A DNA stretch of 19,028 bases, from contig JAICTU010000132.1 in the NCBI GenBank assembly GCA_025936205.1, positions 1-19,028 of the forward strand, given 5' to 3'. The position numbers and the translations under genes are program-made. Shown here piece after piece: positions 1 through 5,604 of this stretch (within the stretch, counting starts at the first letter, position 1; each line of letters begins with the position of its first letter). The notes beneath the pieces were generated by a model, which worked only from the letters and a program-made list of their open reading frames with translations, was not told the origin of the DNA and ran no database searches. This DNA comes from Polyangiaceae bacterium. Lineage in GTDB: Bacteria; Myxococcota; Polyangia; Polyangiales; Polyangiaceae.

Positions 1-2
1 CG

Positions 3-578
3 AGCGACGCTCGGTCGGTGTGCACGCCCATCCAAGACCCCGAGGAGCGCAGCGACGTGCGCGCAGCTCGCTTGAACGTCAGGGTCAGCGAACGCAACAC
101 CGAGAGCCCGAGCTACGGCCTTGCGCCACGCCTCACGCTCGGTAGCGGACTGAACTACACCTCGGCGCCCAATTCGCCGCGCCCCGTGGACTGGAACATC
201 AGCGCCGTCTTGACCGTGCCCATCTACGACGGAGGCGAACTGGGGGCCGAGCGGGATCTCAGCCGCGCGACAACGGTGGAGGCTCGCCAAACCTTGACGC
301 AGACGGCGCGGCAGGCCCGGCTGGAGGCGTTGCAAGCGCAGCGCTCCATCCAAGTCGCCCAGGCGAACTTCGACGTGAGCCGGCAGGCCCGCGACATCGC
401 CGCGGAGAGCGCTCGCCTGTCGAGGATCGCGTTTGTCCACGGCACCGGGACCAGCTTCGACCTGGTCGACGCAGCGCGCCGCCAGCGCGAAGCGGAAATC
501 GACGTCACGATTAAGGAATTCGAAGTGGTCCGGGCGCAAATCACCGCCCTGTTGGCCCTTTCCAACTGCAACATCTGA
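3..578 (+). CDS. TolC-family outer membrane efflux protein, C-terminal part (5' end outside window)
   Basis: This is the end of an outer-membrane channel protein of the TolC/OEP type, which forms the outer duct of efflux pumps or type I secretion systems. The frame is open from the window edge with no stop, so the gene starts upstream and only about 191 residues are visible. A beta-strand-like stretch (SGLNYTSAPN, then WNISAVLTVPIYDGGELGAE) is typical of the TolC repeat, where the last outer-membrane strand leads into 'xVPIxxGG' and a long periplasmic helix. The following ~110 residues are Ala/Arg/Gln-rich helix (TLTQTARQARLEALQAQRSI, then DLVDAARRQREAEI), matching the paired coiled-coil helices. 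No transporter or adaptor gene follows within the window, so any partners must lie upstream. The family call is good; substrate and system are unknown. Confidence 0.85.
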   Translation, partial: SDARSVCTPIQDPEERSDVRAARLNVRVSERNTESPSYGLAPRLTLGSGLNYTSAPNSPRPVDWNISAVLTVPIYDGGELGAERDLSRATTVEARQTLTQTARQARLEALQAQRSIQVAQANFDVSRQARDIAAESARLSRIAFVHGTGTSFDLVDAARRQREAEIDVTIKEFEVVRAQITALLALSNCNI

Positions 579-709
579 GCGCATCGAGTCTCGCTGCAGG
601 CTTCCGTGGCGACACCTTCGCGAGAAGCCGCGCTTGTCCGGGCTGGGAACTCCGGGTAGGCTCCGCCGAGCTGTCGGGCGTTTGACGTGCAAGCTCGCTG
701 CCCCCGAAA

Positions 710-1438
710 ATGACCAGCAAAGACAAGATCTTCTACGCTCTCGCGGCGGCCTTCGCGGCGGCCGTCACGTACACCATCTTCATCATCTTTCTGCATACGC
801 CCACCGCGCAGGAGGCGGCAGGAGGGCTGGCGCAGAAGATCTTCTATTTCCACGTCGGGGTGGCGATGGCCATCTACGTCACCGGCGGCGCCTGCTTCTT
901 GGCAAGCGCCATCTATCTGGTCCGCCCCAGCGAGGCGGCCAATGCTTGGGCGCGCGCTGGCTCCGACTGCGCGGCACTGTTCGGAACGCTGGTGCTGTGT
1001 AGCGGGCCGTTGTGGGCCAAGAAAGCCTGGGGCGTATACTGGCTCTGGGATCCGCAGCTCACCACCCTGCTACTCAGCGTGCTGATCTACTGGGCAATTT
1101 GCCTGCTCCGTGCCTTCGCCGGGGACGGCGGCGCGGAGCGCCGCTTCGCAGCCGCCCTGGGCGTGATGGGCACGGTGAACCTGCCCATCATCTATTTCTC
1201 GGTGCAGAAGTGGGGTGGCAACCATCCCAACGTGACGCGCGAAGGCGGCGGAGGGCTCGATCCCTCGATGAGGCCTGCCTTTCTCTGGGGTGTCATCAGC
1301 ATGACCGTGCTCCTTCCCCCACTCCTGCTCTGGCTGCGCAGTCGCCTCGCGCTGCTTCAGGCGAGCTTGGAGCACACCTGGCAAGAAGCTCTCTCCCGCG
1401 GCCTGGTGGACAGCGCGGATGACCTGGATTCTCCGTAA
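710..1438 (+). CDS. ccmC: Cytochrome c biogenesis protein CcmC (heme handling membrane protein)
   Basis: CcmC passes heme to the chaperone CcmE in System I cytochrome c maturation, at the periplasmic face of the inner membrane. The 242-residue length is normal for the family. The Trp-rich signature WGVYWLWDPQLT (residues 107-118) is clear, flanked by the two expected histidine regions, FYFHVG (His48) and WGGNHP (His172), which in CcmC are the heme ligands. About six hydrophobic helices can be counted (near residues 8-27, 49-70, 85-103, 117-135, 148-165 and 188-208). The ATG start has no obvious Shine-Dalgarno sequence. A ccmD-like gene follows 41 bases later. Upstream is an efflux gene rather than ccmA/ccmB, so the ccm genes are probably split in this genome. 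CcmF and CcsA share the WWD motif but are much longer or differently placed. Confidence 0.92.
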   Translation: MTSKDKIFYALAAAFAAAVTYTIFIIFLHTPTAQEAAGGLAQKIFYFHVGVAMAIYVTGGACFLASAIYLVRPSEAANAWARAGSDCAALFGTLVLCSGPLWAKKAWGVYWLWDPQLTTLLLSVLIYWAICLLRAFAGDGGAERRFAAALGVMGTVNLPIIYFSVQKWGGNHPNVTREGGGGLDPSMRPAFLWGVISMTVLLPPLLLWLRSRLALLQASLEHTWQEALSRGLVDSADDLDSP

Positions 1439-1479
1439 CAAGCATTGCCCAACGCGCAAGGACTGAGGTAGCTGGAGCC

Positions 1480-1728
1480 ATGAACTCGAGTCAGAGCCCG
1501 ACCGCCACCGTCGGTACTCCCCAGGATCGTGCCACGCAATTCGTTCCGGTGCAGGGTGGTGGTCAGCAGACGGCCGACGCGGGAGCGTTCATGGTCGCAG
1601 CTTACATCCTGATGTGGCTCGCCACCGTGCTCTTCATCCTGCATACCTGGCGCAAGACCAAAGGGATCCAGCAGCGCATCGACGAACTGCACAAGGCCGT
1701 TTCCAAGCTGCCACAGGACGGCGCCTGA
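1480..1728 (+). CDS. ccmD: CcmD-like small membrane protein
   Basis: This is an 82-residue protein with a single membrane helix at about residues 35-54 (GAFMVAAYILMWLATVLFIL), then a basic amphipathic tail (WRKTKGIQQRIDELHKAV). That is the CcmD layout: one helix followed by a charged cytoplasmic tail. In E. coli CcmD helps release CcmE from the CcmABC complex. Its position directly after ccmC supports the call. The N-terminal ~33 residues are polar and low complexity (Ser/Thr/Gln/Gly), longer than in E. coli CcmD. A GGAG lies close before the ATG, so the start is acceptable. CcmD proteins diverge strongly, and the call depends mainly on gene order and topology. Confidence 0.78.
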   Translation: MNSSQSPTATVGTPQDRATQFVPVQGGGQQTADAGAFMVAAYILMWLATVLFILHTWRKTKGIQQRIDELHKAVSKLPQDGA

Positions 1729-1801
1729 GACGCGACGGGTCGTGTTTTTCCTGACGGAATTGCCTCCTCAGCACGGATGAAGCGCGATGCCTGAGGCTCA
1801 C

Positions 1802-1927
1802 ATGACCTTCGAGCACATCATCTACATTCCAGCGGCGCTGCTGGTCGGTACCATTCTCGGCTATACGCTGGGTGCACGCGCGGTGCGGCGCGAGTTGGCC
1901 CAGCTGAAAAAGCGCATCAAGCGCTGA
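1802..1927 (+). CDS. Small one-helix membrane protein, 41 residues, unknown function
   Basis: This short reading frame encodes a hydrophobic helix (IIYIPAALLVGTILGYTLGA) followed by an Arg/Lys-rich tail (RAVRRELAQLKKRIKR), typical of a small bitopic protein with a cytoplasmic basic end. An in-frame ATG at 1787 would add five residues. ATG 1802 is preferred because GAGG sits five bases before it, while 1787 has no good ribosome site. It lies 73 bases after the ccmD-like gene and 162 bases before tatB, on the same strand. The topology resembles CcmD itself, so it could be another cytochrome-maturation accessory subunit, but this is a guess from position. The clean helix-plus-basic-tail pattern argues that it is real. 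Confidence 0.6.
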   Translation: MTFEHIIYIPAALLVGTILGYTLGARAVRRELAQLKKRIKR

Positions 1928-2089
1928 GGTCCTTCCGGGCAACGCGCCCGCACCCAGCAGCGAGTGACCCAGCGCGCTACAGGCCGCACCGACTCGCAGG
2001 GTTTCGGGACAGTCGTGCCCCTGGGTGAACCCCTCTGCAGCGCCAAAAAAGGCATCGCTTCAATTCACTTCGCGTACTAATTTTGCAGA

Positions 2090-2629
2090 GTGTTCGGCGT
2101 TTCCTTCACGGAGTTCCTGGTGCTCGGCACTGTGGCGCTCCTCGTTCTCGGCCCGGAAAAATTGCCGGGAATGCTGCGAACACTCGGTCAGTGGTTGGCC
2201 AAGCTGCGCAAGCTAACGACAGAAGTTCGCTACCAGAGCGGGATCGATGATGTGCTGCGGTCCGAGGGGCTCGACGGCGGGTTGAGCGAGCTGCGAAGCT
2301 TGATGCGTGGAGGCATCGGCGGCTCGATGCTCTCGCATGCAGCCGCGGCAACGACGCAGCCCACCAGCCGCGCGCACCTCGACCACTTCATGCCGGACAA
2401 GAGCCGGGAGTATCCCGTGGAAGGGGTCGATGCTTACGGTGCCCTGCCTGAAGACCTCGTTCCGGGTGCGCAGTTCGCGCCGGTCGGAGGCGCTGCGGTG
2501 GAGCCGGCAGCTGCGGCCGTCGTCGCCGCGGATGCGCCAGCGATGCCCAGCACGCCGCCGGTAGCACCCTCCCCTGCCGCCACGGGTGAGGCAGCCAGCA
2601 CGCCAGGTGGCGCTGGGAGCAGCGCATGA
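2090..2629 (+). CDS. tatB: Sec-independent translocase subunit TatB (TatA/B family)
   Basis: TatA/TatB proteins work with TatC to export folded proteins carrying twin-arginine signals. The N-terminus is diagnostic: MFGVSFTEFLVLGTVALLVL (helix ~7-21), then GPEKLPGMLRTLGQWLAKLR, where GPxKLP marks the hinge into the amphipathic helix. The Glu in 'FTEFL' is the conserved polar residue of the TatB helix. The protein is 179 residues, and its second half is a Pro/Ala-rich flexible tail. Translation must start at the GTG at 2090 to give the canonical 'MFG' beginning, yet no Shine-Dalgarno sequence precedes it. The stop overlaps the tatC start (ATGA at 2626-2629), so the two genes are translationally coupled. 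TatB is favoured over TatA by the MFG start and tatC adjacency. Confidence 0.88.
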   Translation: MFGVSFTEFLVLGTVALLVLGPEKLPGMLRTLGQWLAKLRKLTTEVRYQSGIDDVLRSEGLDGGLSELRSLMRGGIGGSMLSHAAAATTQPTSRAHLDHFMPDKSREYPVEGVDAYGALPEDLVPGAQFAPVGGAAVEPAAAAVVAADAPAMPSTPPVAPSPAATGEAASTPGGAGSSA

Positions 2630-3417
2630 GCTCGTCCACGAACGAAGAGCTCCAGATGACCTTCTGGGAGCACCTGGAAGAGCTGCGAGGGCGCCTGATC
2701 AAAGCTCTGCTCGCGTTCGTACTCGGCGGCTTCGGCGCCTGGTACTTTCGTGAAAAGGTCTTGATCTGGATCACGACGCCGTTCGTCACGGCCTGGACTC
2801 AGTCGATTCCGAATCAGCCTCCGGCGCTGCACTTTCCCGCGCCGGCCTCGCTGTTCATCGCCTACCTCCGGCTGTCGATGATCGCGGGATTTGTCTTCGC
2901 CCTGCCCGTCATCTTTTATCAGCTGTGGGCGTTCGTGGCGCCCGGCCTCTACCAGCGCGAACGGCGCCTGGCTCTGCCCTTCGTGGTGTCGTCGATGGGC
3001 CTGTTCCTCGCCGGTGGCTACTTCGGCTGGCGCGTGGCCTTCCCGGTCGCGTTCAAGTACTTGCTGGACTTCGCCGGAGCCGTGCAGGGCCACTCGGTCG
3101 CCATCCAGGTCGAACCGACGGTGATGATCGGCGACTACATCGACTTCATCTCGCGCATGTTGCTCGCGTTCGGCACGGTCTTCGAGCTGCCGGTGTTGGT
3201 GTTCTTTCTGGCCGTCGCCGGCCTGATCAATCACACGCACCTGCTGAAGTTCGCCCGCTACTTCGTCGTGCTCGCGTTCTTCATCTCGGCCATCATCACG
3301 CCGCCGGACGTGATGAGCCAGTTCCTGCTCGCCGTGCCGCTGTGCGCCCTCTACCTGGTCTCGATCGGGATCGCATGGCTGATCGGCAGGGGCGCGGCGC
3401 GCTCCACATCGAGCTGA
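2626..3417 (+). CDS. tatC: Sec-independent protein translocase subunit TatC
   Basis: TatC is the membrane receptor for twin-arginine signal peptides. The 263-residue protein opens with the family signature MTFWEHLEELRGRLIKALLA, containing the conserved Glu and the HLxELRxRL motif that contacts the signal peptide. Further landmarks are FYQLWAFVAPGLYQRER, FGTVFELPVLVFFLAVAGLI (with the functionally important Phe-Glu pair) and FARYFVVLAFFISAIITPPD followed by MSQFLLAVPL. Six hydrophobic segments are visible. A GGGAG sits six bases before the ATG inside the end of tatB, and the start overlaps the tatB stop. The TGA stop is embedded in a perfect hairpin shared with the convergent rsfS gene. The call is certain at family level. 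Confidence 0.96.
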   Translation: MSSSTNEELQMTFWEHLEELRGRLIKALLAFVLGGFGAWYFREKVLIWITTPFVTAWTQSIPNQPPALHFPAPASLFIAYLRLSMIAGFVFALPVIFYQLWAFVAPGLYQRERRLALPFVVSSMGLFLAGGYFGWRVAFPVAFKYLLDFAGAVQGHSVAIQVEPTVMIGDYIDFISRMLLAFGTVFELPVLVFFLAVAGLINHTHLLKFARYFVVLAFFISAIITPPDVMSQFLLAVPLCALYLVSIGIAWLIGRGAARSTSS

Positions 3418-3443
3418 GCCCGGCCTCGAGGAGCGGGCTCAGC
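3413..3443. terminator. Bidirectional hairpin covering the stop codons of tatC and rsfS
   Basis: A perfect 10-bp stem is formed by 3413-3422 (GCTGAGCCCG) and 3434-3443 (CGGGCTCAGC), with an 11-base loop. The left arm contains the tatC TGA (3415-3417) and the right arm contains the rsfS stop (3439-3441, complement). Because the genes converge and only 21 bases separate them, this is probably a shared terminator. It lacks a T-run on either side, so termination may need Rho or the structure may mainly protect the 3' ends. Confidence 0.65.
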
Positions 3444-4005
3444 TTCGCGTGCCTTCCGGCTCGACCTCGGGAATGCTGTCCGGGATCGCGACCCGGTCGG
3501 CGTCCATCCATAGACCGTCCAGGTCATAGATCTCGCGCCACTCGGACTGAAACACGTGGACCACCACGTCCACGAAATCGATCAGCACCCAGTTGGCGAG
3601 CGGCAGGCCTTCGAGCGCCAGACTCCGCACACCTTGCTGCGTCAGCTCCGATTCCACGTTCTGCGCGATCGCAGCCACATGGCGATCGCTCGTGCCTGTC
3701 ATCAAGACCAGAAAATCCGCGTAGTCGACCTTGCCCGTGACTTCGATGATCTGCACGTCCTCTGCCTTCTTGGCCAGGCCCGCTGCTGCAACCAGGGTCG
3801 CGATCTCGCGCGCCTGCTCCAGCCGGCGAAGGTTCGTGTCCACCACCACGGCGCCGGCGCCCAGCGCGGAGCCGTTCGAACCGCCGTTGCTGCCGCTCGT
3901 GACACTGCCACCACCCCGGGCGGTACGTGTTACGCGCAGCTCGCTGGTTCGCTCCGAAGAACGGGAACGTTTCTGGCTTTCGGCTTTGCTAGTCGTGGCT
4001 GACAT
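3439..4005 (-). CDS. rsfS: Ribosome silencing factor RsfS (Iojap/DUF143 family)
   Basis: RsfS binds ribosomal protein uL14 and blocks joining of the ribosomal subunits under nutrient limitation. The family core spans about residues 65-175: 'AGLAKKAEDVQIIEV', 'YADFLVLMTGTSDRHVAAIA', 'EGLPLANWVLIDFVDVVVHV' and 'WREIYDLDGLWMDADRV'. The last two match the conserved 'W.llD.gdvvvHvf...R.yYdLe.LW' pattern. From the ATG at 4005 the protein has 188 residues. This is longer than usual because of a ~60-residue Ser/Gly/Arg-rich N-terminal extension (including GGGSVTSGSNGGSNGS) with no domain character. Only a weak AAAGG lies upstream of the ATG. The reading frame stays open to 4275, but that extra stretch crosses a 12-bp tandem repeat and is not protein-like. 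Confidence 0.9.
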   Translation of the reverse strand: MSATTSKAESQKRSRSSERTSELRVTRTARGGGSVTSGSNGGSNGSALGAGAVVVDTNLRRLEQAREIATLVAAAGLAKKAEDVQIIEVTGKVDYADFLVLMTGTSDRHVAAIAQNVESELTQQGVRSLALEGLPLANWVLIDFVDVVVHVFQSEWREIYDLDGLWMDADRVAIPDSIPEVEPEGTRS

Positions 4006-4051
4006 TCGTGCTGTTTTGCCTTTCGTCGCTGGCGCGCTCCGCCATCGTCCG

Positions 4052-4107
4052 GATGACCTTCTGAATGACTGTCTGAATGACTGTCTGGATGACCTTCTGG
4101 ATAACTT
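4052..4107. repeat. 12-bp tandem repeat (about 4.7 units) between rsfS and the upstream lipoprotein gene
   Basis: Four 12-bp units lie head to tail: GATGACCTTCTG (4052), AATGACTGTCTG (4064), AATGACTGTCTG (4076) and GATGACCTTCTG (4088), then a partial GATAACTT that ends in the stop of the neighbouring minus-strand ORF. The arrangement is mirror-ordered (type A, B, B, A). It lies 47-102 bases upstream of the rsfS start, so it falls in its leader or promoter region. The unit length is a multiple of three and the stretch is open in several frames, but no protein is proposed for it. Confidence 0.85.
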
Positions 4108-4459
4108 AGCGTGCGGGAGGTCGCAGATCGCCGGCCAGAGTATTGGCCGGCGCGCTAGTGCCTCCCAGCGGTGCTTCGACCGCAGGTGATTCCGTGGGTG
4201 CCCCTGCATCCCAGGCCGCCACGGGTGCTTCCTCGTAGCGCGGGACGGGCCCTGGTGGCCTCGCATAACGCTCACCCGAACAAGCCAGCACCTGAAACCC
4301 GATCGTCAGCGTTGCCGGCAGCAGGCGTTGAAAGCCTGCCGGCGCTCGCGTCGTCTCCGGCTTGCTGGGCCGCGCCGCGGAAATCGCCGAGCGGGGCCGC
4401 CTCACAGACGCAGTGGCTGCGCGGACAATGGCTGCGCGGACAATGGCCACGCGGAGCAT
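4106..4459 (-). CDS. Probable small Pro-rich lipoprotein, unknown function
   Basis: The minus-strand frame contains a hydrophobic stretch ending in a lipobox, LLPATLTIGFQVLAC, followed directly by SGERYARPPGPVPRYEEAPV and a Pro/Ala/Glu-rich tail to the TAA at 4106. The Cys would be lipidated by Lgt after signal peptidase II recognition, giving a mature protein of about 58 residues. The start is unclear. ATG 4459 gives 117 residues and includes a 15-bp tandem repeat. GTG 4405 gives 99 residues. Both leave a long segment before the hydrophobic core, and neither has a good ribosome site. It lies just upstream of rsfS in the same direction (100 bases apart). No homology is recognised, and the evidence is the lipobox and mature-end composition only. 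Confidence 0.42.
   Translation of the reverse strand: MLRVAIVRAAIVRAATASVRRPRSAISAARPSKPETTRAPAGFQRLLPATLTIGFQVLACSGERYARPPGPVPRYEEAPVAAWDAGAPTESPAVEAPLGGTSAPANTLAGDLRPPAR
4411..4455. repeat. 15-bp tandem repeat, three units
   Basis: Three adjacent 15-bp units are visible: CAGTGGCTGCGCGGA (4411-4425), CAATGGCTGCGCGGA (4426-4440) and CAATGGCCACGCGGA (4441-4455). They differ at one to three positions. If the minus-strand lipoprotein starts at ATG 4459, the repeat encodes a reiterated five-residue Ile/Val-Arg-Ala motif in its extreme N-terminus. If it starts at GTG 4405, the repeat is untranslated. Confidence 0.85.
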
Positions 4460-4669
4460 CCCGACGGGAGTGGCTGGGCCGGGTGGTTTCAAATCGTTTG
4501 GGCGCCCTCTCGAGAACAGTATCTGTCCCACAACATACCACGCGGACCCGCGAGAAGAGCGCGTTTGTCCCGGAGAGGCGCTGATTTTGCGAAAAATCCC
4601 GCAGTGACGTACCAATTCGGCGCGGCCGAAGTTCACGCGCCGGCGTCGTCACCCTATCCTCGCCTCTCC

Positions 4670-5542
4670 GTGTTGCTCCCCCCTCCCGTCCGGCCTGGCG
4701 ACACCTTGCGCATTGTCGCCCCATCCGGGCCCTTCGATCGAACGCTGTTTTTTCGAGCCATCGGCTGGCTCGGACGTCGCTACCGCCTGATCTGGGACCG
4801 CAGTTGCCTGCAGCGCACCGGCTATCTCGCAGGCGATGACCAGCGGCGGTTAGCGGAGCTGGACGCCGCGCTCCGCGATCCCAGCGCGCGCGCGATCGTT
4901 GCGGCGCGCGGCGGCTATGGCGCCACGCGCATCACTCACCTCGCGGACTTCTCCAGTCTGCAGCGCCATCCCAAGTGGTGCGTCGGCTTCTCCGACGTGA
5001 CCGCGCTCCACCTGGAAGCGCTGCGCGTGGGAGTCGCGTCGCTGCATGCAGCGAATCTGGCATCGCTCGGCCGTGGTGACGCCCAGGCGCGGGCCGAGTG
5101 GTTGGAAGCGCTGGAGGCGCCGCTCGCACCGCGCCGCTTTAGCTCGCTGCGTGCGCTGGCGCCGGGGCGCGCCCGGGGCCTGCTGGTGGGGGGCAACCTC
5201 ACGTTGCTCTTCTGCTGCGCGGCGAGCGGGCGACTGCGCCTGCCTGATGGCTGCTTGCTGTTCCTGGAGGAGGTAGGCGAGGCGCCCTATCGCATCGACC
5301 GCATGCTCACGAGCTTGCTGGTCTCGGGGCACCTCGATCGAGTCGCAGGATTCTGCATCGGTGACCTGACCAGCGATGGCTCACCACCGGCAGTCCTCGA
5401 GGTGGTGCGCGAGCGGCTCGCCGGGCTCGGCGTGCCGATCCTCGCGGGGCTGCCAGTCGGGCACGGTCACTTGAATCGTTGCCTGCCGCTCGGTGTGCCC
5501 GCTCAGCTCGGTGACACCGAGCTGAGCTTGCATCCGTCCTAG
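4670..5542 (+). CDS. ldcA: LD-carboxypeptidase (MEROPS S66, LdcA family)
   Basis: S66 peptidases remove the terminal D-alanine from tetrapeptide stems during murein recycling, in the cytoplasm. From the GTG at 4670 the protein is 290 residues and begins with the classic MLLPPPVRPGDTLRIVAPSG. The expected landmarks follow: ARGGYGATRI (residues 79-88), the nucleophile motif VGFSDVTALH (Ser108), LVGGNLTLL (172-180), FLEEVGEAPYRIDRML with the catalytic Glu (200/201), and GLPVGHGHLNR with the catalytic His265. Together these give a full Ser-Glu-His triad. An in-frame GTG at 4604 would add 22 residues without family character, and the frame is open to 4328 through repeat sequence that is not protein-like. 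No clear ribosome site supports either start. The gene converges on the TPR gene. Confidence 0.9.
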   Translation: MLLPPPVRPGDTLRIVAPSGPFDRTLFFRAIGWLGRRYRLIWDRSCLQRTGYLAGDDQRRLAELDAALRDPSARAIVAARGGYGATRITHLADFSSLQRHPKWCVGFSDVTALHLEALRVGVASLHAANLASLGRGDAQARAEWLEALEAPLAPRRFSSLRALAPGRARGLLVGGNLTLLFCCAASGRLRLPDGCLLFLEEVGEAPYRIDRMLTSLLVSGHLDRVAGFCIGDLTSDGSPPAVLEVVRERLAGLGVPILAGLPVGHGHLNRCLPLGVPAQLGDTELSLHPS

Positions 5543-5556
5543 CGGGAAGTCTGGGC

Positions 5557-5583
5557 TCCCTCCGGGGAAAGCTGCGGGAGGGA
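5557..5583. terminator. Possible bidirectional terminator hairpin between ldcA and the TPR gene
   Basis: TCCCTCC (5557-5563) pairs with GGAGGGA (5577-5583) around a 13-base loop, in the 62-base gap between two converging genes. There is no flanking T-run, so it is only a candidate terminator or RNA-end structure. Confidence 0.4.
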
Positions 5584-5604
5584 TGCGCAGGAGACTTTCT
5601 CGGC

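Noticed and set aside
2434..3240. A 268-codon minus-strand frame opposite tatB/tatC
   Set aside because: It is antisense to certain tat genes; His/Arg/Glu-rich shadow composition.
4006..4275. N-terminal extension of RsfS to 278 residues
   Set aside because: The added part is Arg/Ser-rich and runs through the 12-bp tandem repeat; ATG 4005 gives a normal core with some extension already.
4328..4669. N-terminal extension of the LD-carboxypeptidase to 404 residues
   Set aside because: The extra 114 residues cross the 15-bp repeat, lack protein character and precede the family's normal N-terminus.
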